Below are positions 26,499 to 34,080 of a DNA stretch of 64,000 nt, in pieces. Location: the NCBI RefSeq assembly GCF_000482385.1, contig NZ_AXVD01000027.1, forward strand, positions 1 through 64,000. Reading direction: 5' to 3'. This stretch comes from Nocardia sp. CNY236 (lineage in GTDB: Bacteria > Actinomycetota > Actinomycetes > Mycobacteriales > Mycobacteriaceae). Position numbers and translations under genes: made by a program. A model generated the notes under the pieces. It was given only the letters and a program-made list of their open reading frames with translations, had not been told where the DNA came from and did not search any database. The first letter of the stretch is position 1, and every line of letters starts with the position of its first letter.

Positions 26499-27173
26499 TC
26501 ATTCGTTGATCCTGCGGGGCGCGGCAAATATCTGCTGCACCCGCGCCCACCGCTGCACAAAACGTTCTTCCTGCTCGGCGGGCACGTTATCCGGGAGGCG
26601 GCCCAGCAGCCAACGCAGATACATGAGTTCGTCCTGATCCTGGCCAGTGGGGGCCTGCGGAGTCCGGCGCATGTAGTGACCAAGCAGCATCTCTATCGTC
26701 GCTGAACTCAGCGTGCCCTCGAACCGCTGCCGTTCTACATCAGCGATGGTCCAGGCGCGCAGGATGCGGTCGGCAACAATGTCCATGCTGTTCACGATCG
26801 AGGCCAACCGCTCATCACTGCCGGCGGTGTCGGCCACCTGCTCGGCCATCTTCACGGTGGTCTGGATCAGCTCGGGCGGAAACGGGATGTAGAGCACGCT
26901 CGGTATGGGTTCCTCCAGGGAATCCGCGTCGATCTCCACCGGCGGCCGCCGCATCGTGAACGCGAACTCGGCCGAGCGGTCCCTCCACTTCAACACCTTG
27001 TCCAACCTGGTCAGCGTGTCCTTGCGGATGCGCCCGGCCTCGCCGTTCTCGATCTTGCTGATCGTCAACGGGTTCAGCCCGACGGTTGCGTGAACCGCCT
27101 GCTTGGTCAGACCCAGGGCCTCACGCCGTGCAAGCGCTACCTGGCCCAAATACTCGGGGTGTTGTGTAGTCAT
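26499..27173 (-). CDS. XRE-type transcriptional regulator
   Basis: 224 residues from the ATG whose product begins MTTQHPEYLG; the open frame upstream is unrelated. The HTH occupies residues 8-65 (LARREALGLTKQAVHATVG, LTISKIENGEAG). The remainder is a helical, possibly ligand- or protein-binding domain. It is the promoter-proximal gene of the XRE/EspR-like pair and is divergent from the small genes at 27521. An ImmA-type peptidase 3 kb away is a plausible partner that could inactivate it. Confidence 0.82.
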   Translation of the reverse strand: MTTQHPEYLGQVALARREALGLTKQAVHATVGLNPLTISKIENGEAGRIRKDTLTRLDKVLKWRDRSAEFAFTMRRPPVEIDADSLEEPIPSVLYIPFPPELIQTTVKMAEQVADTAGSDERLASIVNSMDIVADRILRAWTIADVERQRFEGTLSSATIEMLLGHYMRRTPQAPTGQDQDELMYLRWLLGRLPDNVPAEQEERFVQRWARVQQIFAAPRRINE

Positions 27174-27264
27174 CGCCTCGACTCTACGTAGAAACGCGCG
27201 CAGCAAGGCTGCTACGTCCACATTTTCGCCGATACTACCCGATTGCATCAAGCAGTTACCGGCA

Positions 27265-27455
27265 ACGCAACCTTTAGTTTCCAACGCCATCGACTCGGAT
27301 CCGATCAGACAATAACTATCTTTGATAACTAAAGTAAGCATCGATACTGTTGAAAGTAAGCGGTTAACTGAGTACAATCGGCGGTTGTAGCTACAGGCTG
27401 TCGCGCCGTCCCAGTGTGACAGCCCAGGGGGCACCTTCCGTTTCCAACGCCATTG
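27265..27455. promoter_or_regulatory. Divergent AT-rich control region with repeated motifs
   Basis: This is an unusually AT-rich patch between the XRE gene and the genes at 27521. AAAGTAAGC occurs twice, at 27331-27339 and 27353-27361, 22 bp apart, or two helical turns. A second motif TTTCCAACGCCAT occurs at about 27278-27290 and 27441-27453. They look like regulator-binding sites, but no protein can be assigned. Confidence 0.45.
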
Positions 27456-27520
27456 CAGAGGTGTCGCCGCGGCGGCACCACCGCCCGGAGAACGCACAGG
27501 AAACCGAAGGAAGGCTCAGC

Positions 27521-27890
27521 GTGACCAACCCACTCACCGCCGCCCCCGGGGCCAACCAGGCCGGCAACAGAGGCAGCGAACCGTCGGCCGCCATCGCCAT
27601 AGCCGCCATCGGCCTGGTCTTCGGCGTTGTCGCCGCGCCGGGTCTGGTTCCGCTGGGAATCGGGTTCGGCATCGGCAACCGCGGATATGCCGCGTCCAAA
27701 CACCAACGGTTCTGGCTGTGGCTCACCCCGGAACGCTGGCCGCTGATGGCCGGGGCCGCGCTATCATTCGCGCTGGTGGTCGCCGCCATGATCCGAGTGT
27801 CCGATGGGGCCGGATCGGGGCCAGCTGTGGCCCTGGCTGGTCGCGTCGCTGGCCGCGGGCACCACCGGATCGCCGGGCGGTTCCTCATAG
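27521..27890 (+). pseudogene. Small two-helix membrane protein, probable frameshift
   Basis: It starts at a GTG with gaaggaagg before it. About 95 residues read well: a Gly/Ala-rich start, two membrane segments (AIAIAAIGLVFGVVAAPGLV, about residues 24-43, and PLMAGAALSFALVVAAM). After SDGAGSG the frame becomes Arg-rich shadow sequence. The neighbouring frame continues as LWPWLVASLAAG to a TAG at 27888-27890, which looks like the native C-terminus, so a frameshift near 27815 is likely. Such small proteins are common in actinobacterial transfer elements (Spd-like); that link is inference. Confidence 0.5.
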
Positions 27891-27935
27891 GCCGCCGCCT
27901 GCTGCGCCGCGAACTGCTCGAAGGCCGCACCCGCG

Positions 27936-28274
27936 ATGACCACCACCGACGACGAACAGGTAGCGCGATCGGTCGAAGTGTCGTTGGACGAGGACACCGT
28001 AGGTCTGTCGGTGGTCGATGCGGCCCGCGTGATGACCGCGCCGATCCCCGTCGAGGTAGACCAGGACGTTCGCTACGGCATCGGCATCCTCATGCCCGAC
28101 GATTCCATGACCGACCGCCGCCGGTCGGCCCAGCTCACCGCGCCGAACTGCGATCTGCTGCTAGTCCCGGCCACGGTCGGTCAGCAACGTATGCAGGTGA
28201 TCGCCGGGTCCGGCGTCGGCAAGACCGAGTTCCTGGCGGGCATTCACGCCGCGCAGAACCGGGCGCGGGCGTGA
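27936..28274 (+). CDS. Hypothetical protein ending at a Walker-A-like motif
   Basis: 112 residues. The body is acidic and well-formed (VEVSLDEDTVGLSVVDAARV). Close to the C-terminus is a P-loop-like AGSGVGKTEF followed by only 13 residues. A P-loop at the very end suggests a truncated ATPase, such as the start of an FtsK/Tra-type translocase. It may also be an unrelated short protein. It lies 45 bases after the frameshifted membrane gene and belongs to the same element. Confidence 0.55.
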   Translation: MTTTDDEQVARSVEVSLDEDTVGLSVVDAARVMTAPIPVEVDQDVRYGIGILMPDDSMTDRRRSAQLTAPNCDLLLVPATVGQQRMQVIAGSGVGKTEFLAGIHAAQNRARA

Positions 28275-28381
28275 GCGGCGAACGCCTGGTGTGCCGTGGC
28301 GGGCGGCGCAGTGCGACCACGGGTCCGGCTGCACCCTCCGCATCGCATACACCGTGGACGTTGCAGCTCAACCCAACTGAT

Positions 28382-28491
28382 ACGCCGACACCTTCGGCGT
28401 GGTGACGTCGGTCCGCCCGCTGGAGGGGAATGGGCGGACCGATTCCGAGGCAGAAACCGGTGGCAGCTTTCGCAGCCCCGGTTTCTGCCTC
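28382..28491. repeat. Three stacked perfect inverted repeats
   Basis: Three hairpins occur within 110 bp. They are ACGCCGA/TCGGCGT (28382-28400, loop 5), GGTCCGCCC/GGGCGGACC (28410-28440), and a 14-bp stem GAGGCAGAAACCGG/CCGGTTTCTGCCTC (28447-28491, loop 17). No T-tract follows the last. The 28275-28634 stretch has no convincing gene except possible tiny frames after AGGAGGTGAGC near 28528. It could be a replication or transfer origin, or a transcription terminator array. Confidence 0.75.
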
Positions 28492-28634
28492 CTGTATCCC
28501 GCACACCTTACACAACGCAGCTCGCATAGGAGGTGAGCAAAGGTGTTCCCGAACAATGGCTCTGACAAAGCAGGGCCTGATCCCGCCCGTGGCCCGTGAA
28601 GCCCGAAAGGCTTTTGCAGTTGGCGATGAACGTC

Positions 28635-28958
28635 TCACGCTCCGGACAGGTTCGGTGGCTTCCGTTGATAGAGGCGCGGTGGAGTCAGGGTGATCACGTC
28701 AGCGGACTTCACGAGTTCGGCCGGTAAGTGCGAGTCGAAGTGCCAGAGGTTGGGCACGAACACTGCCTCCGCACCAGCTGCCTCGACCGCATCGATCAGC
28801 AGCGGGATCGGCGCACCGGTGTTGGCGGTGAACACGATCGTCTTGGCCAGGTTGTAGCCGAGTCGTTTCGCAAGACTGCGGATCTGAATTTCGTGCCAGG
28901 GTTGGCTGATTCCGGAGATATCGCGGCGTAGATAGCCGATAGCCGTAGGTTTGATCAT
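28635..28958 (-). CDS. Resolvase-fold-like small protein (paralogue B)
   Basis: 107 residues, clearly paralogous to 20144-20473. They share GYLRRD(V/I)SG, HE-QIRSLA-RLGY-LAKT(V/I)VF-ANT, and V(P)xL-H...(P)xEL. The N-terminal pattern is serine-recombinase-like, but no recombinase or DNA-binding domain follows. Both copies are on the minus strand and bracket 8.2 kb of accessory genes. Function unknown. Confidence 0.7.
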   Translation of the reverse strand: MIKPTAIGYLRRDISGISQPWHEIQIRSLAKRLGYNLAKTIVFTANTGAPIPLLIDAVEAAGAEAVFVPNLWHFDSHLPAELVKSADVITLTPPRLYQRKPPNLSGA

Positions 28959-29024
28959 CGTCGCGTCTCACGTTGCACGTACAGAGCGCCGAGCACCGAT
29001 CTTTCGGCGATATCGACGGCCATA

Positions 29025-29282
29025 TCAACTCTTCCGATCGCGCTGACCGAGCAACCCGGCCTCGACCAGCGACACGAGCACATCACCGAGGTCTTCACCA
29101 CGTGCAGCGAGCATTTGCGCCCAGGAGAACCCTGGACCCACCCACCCGTCGGCATACACCGGACACCATGTGCCGTCACTGCGCCGCATCCACGCCACGG
29201 GCTCGTCGGCCGGCGCCTGCGTGTAGTCGTCCGAGGTTGCCCGGAGCGCCCCAGCCACAGAAGCGAGATCAGCGGCGCTCAT
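29025..29282 (-). CDS. Hypothetical protein
   Basis: 85 residues from the ATG whose product begins MSAADLASVAGALRA; a longer frame upstream is possible. The centre has an aromatic, strand-rich part (PVAWMRRSDGTWCPVYADGWVG) and the end is helical. No family is recognised. It lies 66 bases upstream of paralogue B on the same strand, possibly one operon with it. Confidence 0.5.
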   Translation of the reverse strand: MSAADLASVAGALRATSDDYTQAPADEPVAWMRRSDGTWCPVYADGWVGPGFSWAQMLAARGEDLGDVLVSLVEAGLLGQRDRKS

Positions 29283-29316
29283 CCCGAAGTCACGTGACGA
29301 GTCGGGTCCAGTCGTT

Positions 29317-29736
29317 TCATGCGCATGCACGTGTCTGCCCTCCGTGGATAGCCGGGACAGTGACATCGCAAATCACATCCAATAGCTCGCGTGCGGATGG
29401 GCGAGGTCGGGCGTTCAACTTGGTGTGGCGCACGCGCGTGTTCGATGCGTGGCGGCTGATGCGCACTCCCAAGCGCCGCACCTGCGCGATCAACCCATTC
29501 GTCAATATCGCGGGCCGCACGACGAATACCCATGTGCGCGTGGTGTCTGCACTCGAGCGTGGCGGCGAGTACGTCTGTCCGAACACGCCACGGTCGAGCA
29601 TCCGAGCCTTGACCCGCCGTGCGATGACGACGGGTACGGCGATGGTCCATAACTCGCTGACTTCAGGCACGTCAAACGCCGAACCACAGCACGCCCGAGC
29701 CTGCGTACCAAAACATTTGTGTACCAAGGGTTTCAC
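29317..29736 (-). CDS. Hypothetical protein, element-associated
   Basis: 139 residues from a GTG. It reads as a globular protein (IAVPVVIARRVKARM, GVFGQTYSPP, TWVFVVRP) with several hydrophobic strands and no membrane segment or signal peptide. No family is recognised. It sits upstream of the 85-residue hypothetical gene on the same strand (34-base gap), so the two may be co-transcribed with paralogue B. Confidence 0.45.
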   Translation of the reverse strand: MKPLVHKCFGTQARACCGSAFDVPEVSELWTIAVPVVIARRVKARMLDRGVFGQTYSPPRSSADTTRTWVFVVRPAILTNGLIAQVRRLGVRISRHASNTRVRHTKLNARPRPSARELLDVICDVTVPAIHGGQTRACA

Positions 29737-29960
29737 CTCTGCTTGTGTTGAATGACTGGTAGTACGCCCGGCCCCAGCACTCCCTTGACCTACGCACCGG
29801 GAACGGTAGCGCTCCTCGTGGAGCGGTTATGGGTTCCGCACTTGCCGGCCGGACGCACCACCATGAAAGCGGTGACGCCGACTCGGGTGCGTTGAAATGA
29901 CGGCAATCAACAAACGTCCACGAAATACCAGCGTTCAACCCGTGTTCAGTGTCATGATGT

Positions 29961-29989
29961 ACCCGAGACGGGTAATTTTGTTCACCCGT
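29961..29989. promoter_or_regulatory. Triple half-site operator upstream of the Scr1-type gene
   Basis: ACCCG (29961-29965), ACGGGT (29968-29973) and ACCCGT (29984-29989) form overlapping inverted repeats. They lie 27 bases before the GTG of the XRE/Scr1-type regulator. Autoregulation is a reasonable inference. Confidence 0.45.
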
Positions 29990-30015
29990 AACGGGGTTGG
30001 AAACAGGGGAGACTT

Positions 30016-30903
30016 GTGGAGACAGGATCTACAGTGCCGCGCCGGCAGCTAGGCCGACATCTCACGGAGTGGCGTACCCGCGCTGGGCTCACGCAAGTAC
30101 GGGCCGCCGAACTCTTGGAGATTGGGACAAGCAGCCTCCAGCGACTCGAGAAGGGAATGAACTCTCGGATTCGATCACGTGACATCCGAGCAGCCTGCGA
30201 CCTGTATGGGATGCCAGAAGACCTGACGACCGCCCTCGTCGGGCTCTCGAAACAGGCAAACGTAAAGAACTGGTGGCACCAATACGGAGAACTCATCCCC
30301 AAGAACTTCGACGTGTATGTAGGCCTCGAGTCGGCAGCGGTAGAACTGACCTCTTACCAGCCAGACTTGATTCCTGGGCTACTCCAGACTGCCGAGTACG
30401 ACCGAGCGCTCGTATCGTTGGCGTGGCCACAGGAGACGCCAGAGCAGTGGGAGCAACGAGTCCAGATCAAAGCGCAGCGGCAACACATCCTCACTCGCAA
30501 TCGGCGTCCAGTAGCCTTCGACGTGACCATCGGTGAGGCTGCACTACGACGTGTCTGTGGTGATCGCAAGGTCATGACTACGCAACTCCGCCACATGGCG
30601 GACATGTCCACCCGTGACAACGTTACACTTCGCGTACTCCCTTTCGCCGCCGGGTTTCCGGATGGAATAGCCATGCCGCCGTTCGTAATTCTGGAGTTTG
30701 GTGAGGCCACTTCCTCGGCTGGCCAGTCCGAGCCACCAGTGATCTACCTCGAGGGTGCGGTGGGTACTCTGTATCTTGAAAATTCCGCTGACGTGGACTT
30801 TTACATGCAGCGATGCAAGAGCATCAGGAATGCCGCCCTGGATGCGGACCTGAGCAGGAGCCTGCTGCGAACGATAGCAAGGGAGTACGACCGTGAACGG
30901 TGA
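30016..30903 (+). CDS. Scr1-type XRE regulator (HTH + DUF5753)
   Basis: 295 residues from a GTG. The N-terminal HTH (RRQLGRHLTEWRTRAGLTQ, then EIGTSSLQRLEKG, residues 9-50) is followed by the DUF5753 domain (YQPDLIPGLLQTAEYDRALV, VTIGEAALRR, TLRVLPFAAG, about residues 105-290). This is the large actinobacterial family of antitoxin-like or developmental regulators that pair with a DUF397 protein. The next gene, overlapping by 11 bases, encodes exactly that. The pair is a complete and intact unit. Confidence 0.93.
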   Translation: METGSTVPRRQLGRHLTEWRTRAGLTQVRAAELLEIGTSSLQRLEKGMNSRIRSRDIRAACDLYGMPEDLTTALVGLSKQANVKNWWHQYGELIPKNFDVYVGLESAAVELTSYQPDLIPGLLQTAEYDRALVSLAWPQETPEQWEQRVQIKAQRQHILTRNRRPVAFDVTIGEAALRRVCGDRKVMTTQLRHMADMSTRDNVTLRVLPFAAGFPDGIAMPPFVILEFGEATSSAGQSEPPVIYLEGAVGTLYLENSADVDFYMQRCKSIRNAALDADLSRSLLRTIAREYDRER

Positions 30904-31105
30904 CCTATCCGGGGCGAAATGGTTCAAAAGCAGCCGTAGCCAAGCCGGTCGGGAGTGTGTAGAGGTGGCGCATCTTGATAGGGGCATGGTCGGCGTACGT
31001 GACTCCAAAAATCCGAGCGGGCCAACGCTCGTGTTCAGCCCCGGTGAGTGGGACGCATTCACCGCTGGCATAACTGACGGCGAGTTCAACAGCCCCGAAA
31101 GCTAG
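30893..31105 (+). CDS. DUF397 protein
   Basis: 70 residues from a GTG that overlaps the upstream regulator. The diagnostic pattern WFKSSRSQAGRECVEVA, VGVRDSKNPSGPTL and F(S)PGEWDAF is complete. Partners of Scr1/WhiJ-type regulators of this family bind or modulate them; some pairs behave as toxin-antitoxin-like or developmental switches. Translational coupling supports a complex with the upstream regulator. Confidence 0.95.
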   Translation: MNGDLSGAKWFKSSRSQAGRECVEVAHLDRGMVGVRDSKNPSGPTLVFSPGEWDAFTAGITDGEFNSPES

Positions 31106-31208
31106 CCGATGGCGCACCGGAAAACGGCCCGTCAATACCTGTCCGCTCGGCCGGGGTACAACGCCAGTACTCCGGCCCAGCCCGTGCACCGAGAGCCGCC
31201 GGATCGAA

Positions 31209-31586
31209 GTGTTCCTGGCTTATCCATCGCCGTGCGGGTCCATCGCCGTACGGGCACGAGCCGTCGATCGACAGATGTATCCGCCCGAATCCTGGAGCAT
31301 CGACCGCGACCGCAAGACCCACCGCTACAGAGCACGACCCGAACCCGAGAATCGTGATCCACCACCTGCCGTGAATGCACTCGAAAAGAACTGTATATCA
31401 GCAAATTTGCTGCAGAGCACGATTCGAGTATTGGCATCCGGGTTCGTGTTACCAGACGGATTCTCCACCAACACCCGCGGTTCACTCCATGGCTCCTCCG
31501 GCGCCGGCGCGGTCCGCATCATCACCGACGTCGCCGGATCGGTGGTCACCATGACGTACCGATTTGAAATACCTTCGGACCGTTGA
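31209..31586 (+). CDS. Doubtful hypothetical protein
   Basis: 125 residues in the 31106-31680 stretch, which otherwise shows nothing recognisable. The segment YPSPCGSIAVRARAVDRQMYPP looks protein-like and the last 40 residues are strand-like (IITDVAGSVVTMTYRFEI). No clear ribosome site, family or coding bias supports it. It may be two unrelated remnants in one open frame. Confidence 0.25.
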   Translation: MFLAYPSPCGSIAVRARAVDRQMYPPESWSIDRDRKTHRYRARPEPENRDPPPAVNALEKNCISANLLQSTIRVLASGFVLPDGFSTNTRGSLHGSSGAGAVRIITDVAGSVVTMTYRFEIPSDR

Positions 31587-31636
31587 ATCGGAGAAAGTAA
31601 TATTGGAGGTCATCGTAGCCATGTACGCAGTCGGTG

Positions 31637-32150
31637 CCGACAAGTGTTGATCGGTGAGATGACCTGCGAAAAACTGGTTGTCAGTAGACCGGGCGTGGCA
31701 TCAGTGCGACCCGCCAACCATCCGGGTCGGGGAAGAGCACACCGCCATTGTCCGCCCAGAACGGATTTTCTGCAGGCACGGGCTCGACACCGAATTCACG
31801 CAGGCGTCGAGCCACTACATCCATGCTCGCCTGACTGTCGAAATACAGCACCAGCACGTTTTCGGAGCTCGGCGCATCTCCTGGGCTGCCGTCCACGTGG
31901 GTGGTGAATTCCAGGTGGTATCCAGTCCCGGGCAAGCCGACCATGACGCCGTCATACCCGGCATGGTCTACGAATCTGTCCAGCTCGCGAAGCCCCAGAC
32001 CATCGACATAGAACCGCACCACTGCATCGAGCCGGTCGGTCGGACGAGCAATCCGAACCTGCGCGACTCGAAGCGAATCCGGCCAGCCGCTGTCGATTTC
32101 CATGGCCGAACCCTACAGTTCGACCAGGCGCCGCAGCGGAAAACACGTCG
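31637..32150. repeat. VOC-gene direct repeat, complete copy
   Basis: It carries the intact VOC gene plus about 45 bp on each side. The same sequence recurs at 33758-34072 with scattered substitutions and an internal deletion. The shared edges are ccgacaagtg at the left and aacacgtcg at the right. Confidence 0.88.
31681..32103 (-). CDS. VOC (glyoxalase/bleomycin-resistance fold) family protein
   Basis: 140 residues. Two beta-alpha-beta-beta-beta modules are visible: VRIARPTDRLDAVVRFYVDGLGL... then VLVLYFDSQASMDVVARRLREFGV...FPDPDGWRVALM. Possible metal ligands are H in YHLEFTTH and E in the same strand. Members include lyases, dioxygenases and drug-binding resistance proteins, and no specific activity can be assigned. 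A damaged copy lies at 33803-34025. Confidence 0.85.
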   Translation of the reverse strand: MEIDSGWPDSLRVAQVRIARPTDRLDAVVRFYVDGLGLRELDRFVDHAGYDGVMVGLPGTGYHLEFTTHVDGSPGDAPSSENVLVLYFDSQASMDVVARRLREFGVEPVPAENPFWADNGGVLFPDPDGWRVALMPRPVY

Positions 32151-32184
32151 TGGGTGTAATTCGTTGTCGGGCATAGTGTGATCC

Positions 32185-32262
32185 GTGGTCGACAGGCCTG
32201 CTCGAAGATTGGTGCCGGATGCGTTGTGGGACATCGTGAAACCACTGCTATCGGAGTTCGAA
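32185..32262 (+). pseudogene. IS5-type transposase N-terminal fragment
   Basis: From a GTG, 26 codons read [18 protein letters not shown] then KPLLSEFE, the usual N-terminus of an IS5-family (IS4811-like) transposase. Similarity ends exactly where dnaK-like sequence begins in another frame at 32265. It is a remnant joined to foreign sequence. Confidence 0.65.
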
Positions 32263-32264
32263 GT

Positions 32265-32432
32265 GTCGATATCGCTGCCAACGGCATCGTGCACGTGACC
32301 GCGAAGGACAAGGGCACCGGCAAGGAGAACACGATCAAGATCCAGGACGGCTCCGGTCTGTCCAAGGAGGAGATCGACCGGATGGTCAAGGATGCCGAGG
32401 CGCACGCCGCCGAGGACAAGGCCCGGCGGGCA
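32265..32432 (+). pseudogene. DnaK substrate-binding-domain fragment
   Basis: About 56 codons read [36 protein letters not shown] and [15 protein letters not shown]. This is the end of the beta-sandwich and the first lid helices of actinobacterial DnaK, with strong identity to the consensus. Neither the ATPase domain nor the C-terminal lid is present. It is fused directly to a transposase fragment upstream and followed by the convergent winged-helix gene, so it is a captured piece of dnaK rather than a gene. Confidence 0.8.
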
Positions 32433-32455
32433 GGACTCGATCCGGAGCGGACCAC

Positions 32456-33559
32456 TCAGGATTCGACCCGTACCTCGACGTCGGCAGCACCACGCACAGC
32501 ACGCAGAAGCTCTGCCTCGGCCGTCATCTCGGCCTTCGCGGTGGCCGGCAGCCGCTCGAACTCCGTGACCGTGACAGCGAGGCGCTTACCCGCCATCCGC
32601 GCCCGCCACACCCCGACGACCTCACCTCCGGACAGGACCGCCCCGGGGCTTCCGAGAATCTTCCAGACCTGTGCCTGACGAGCCTTGTCCGGCACGATCA
32701 GGGCCCGATCTCGGGCCTGCAGGTACGGGTCGGACGGTGGCAGGAGCCGGGTCAGATCCGGCATCGCCGCGTTCTGGAACTGGTCCACCCGATCCGAGGT
32801 GAGCCAGGTCCGTTCTCCGTCGACGTGCACCTCGACCAGATCGTCGGGCCAGATCGGGCGCAGGTGCTTCTGCGTGGTGCCGAGGAACTTCGCCACCTCC
32901 GCTGGTCCGGCCGGGCCGAGCAGTCGCAGATAGTCGGCGATGAGCCGTGACGTTCCTACGGCCACGCTCGCGGGGGGGACCGGCGGATTCAGCGGTTCGA
33001 TCACGGTGGCTGAACCGTCCACCCGCACACCGACACCGCCGGCGAGTCCCGCCTGCTGGAAGAGCCCGCCGGAGACGTGGCGCGCCTGGCAGGAGCGGCA
33101 GTCGTAGGTGAGGGACTGGTCGATCCGGGCGCTGACCGCAGCGCTGACCTCGCCCTTGCGCATAGGACCGGTGACCACCTTGCGAAAGGCCGCCGCGGTC
33201 TGGGTGAAGGCCGCGATACCGAGCTTCGCCCCCGCCTTGATCTGCGGGTTGCTGATCCGGATCGTGGCGTCGGCCTCGCTCAGCGGCCAGAGCGCCTCCG
33301 CCAGCGCCGGCAGGTCGGCGGCACGGTGCAGGTGCGGCGCTCCGCGCAGTGACCACGCCAGCCGCAGCGACTCGTCGTCGACCACCCGACCCGCCCGGAC
33401 GGCAAGCGCCTGCCGTGCCGTGCCGTACGGGGTGTCCTGGACACCGAGTTCCAGCACGGCCAACCGGGAAGGCTCGACCACTGGCCGGTCCATCTGCTGC
33501 GCGAGGATCCGATACGCGATGACCTGCGCGCGGTCGGCTGTCAAAGGTGCCCGAGTCAT
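32456..33559 (-). CDS. Winged-helix DNA-binding domain protein (HTH_42/AlkX-like)
   Basis: 367 residues, the usual length for the winged-helix DNA-binding domain family (PF06224), whose members include DNA glycosylases such as AlkX/YcaQ and uncharacterised regulators. Features include the N-terminal [16 protein letters not shown], the [10 protein letters not shown] motif typical of the family (about residue 70-80), and a later [15 protein letters not shown] segment. The conserved QxQ catalytic motif of AlkZ-type glycosylases is not evident, so enzymatic activity is uncertain. It lies alone between the two VOC copies. Confidence 0.85.
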   Translation of the reverse strand: MTRAPLTADRAQVIAYRILAQQMDRPVVEPSRLAVLELGVQDTPYGTARQALAVRAGRVVDDESLRLAWSLRGAPHLHRAADLPALAEALWPLSEADATIRISNPQIKAGAKLGIAAFTQTAAAFRKVVTGPMRKGEVSAAVSARIDQSLTYDCRSCQARHVSGGLFQQAGLAGGVGVRVDGSATVIEPLNPPVPPASVAVGTSRLIADYLRLLGPAGPAEVAKFLGTTQKHLRPIWPDDLVEVHVDGERTWLTSDRVDQFQNAAMPDLTRLLPPSDPYLQARDRALIVPDKARQAQVWKILGSPGAVLSGGEVVGVWRARMAGKRLAVTVTEFERLPATAKAEMTAEAELLRAVRGAADVEVRVES

Positions 33560-33757
33560 ATGCCTGATCCCAACACAACTGCAACCTACTGCACATGTAA
33601 TGCGGCCACAGCAGCCACCGGCTGCCGGCGCGACGTGGTTGCCGTGAGCTCCGGGTATACCTGGTCACGGCGTCTGCTGCCGCGCGTGGTGGCCGAACGG
33701 TTGGATGCAACCAGCGAGGAGACATGACGGTATCCGGGGACACGACTTCCCACATCA

Positions 33758-34072
33758 CCGACAAGTGATAGATCGGTGAGATGACCTGCGAACAACTGGT
33801 TGTCAGTAGACCGGGCGTGGCATCAGTGCGACCCGCCACCAGTCCGGGTCGGGGAAGAGCACACCGCCATTGTCCGCCCAGAACGGATTTTCTGCAGGCA
33901 CGGGCTCGACACCGAATTCACGTAGGCTTCGAGCCACTACATCCATGTGCGCCTGACTGTCGAAAATACAGCACCAGCATGTTTTCGGAGCTCGGCGAAT
34001 CCGGCCAGCCGCTGTCGATTTCCATGGCCGAACCCTACAGTTCGACCAGGCGCCGCAGCGGATAACACGTCG
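33758..34072. repeat. VOC-gene direct repeat, deleted copy
   Basis: The second copy of 31637-32150, shortened by an internal deletion of about 200 bp between gagctcgg and cgaatccgg, with short microhomology at the joint. It ends 8 bp from the metE stop codon. Confidence 0.88.
33803..34025 (-). pseudogene. VOC family pseudogene
   Basis: The reverse strand retains the start region (about 10 codons after the ATG at 34025) and the last half of the VOC gene, joined across the deletion. An extra base in the cgaaaatac stretch also breaks the frame. It is derived from the same sequence as 31681-32103. Confidence 0.85.
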
Positions 34073-34080
34073 GTGCTACC

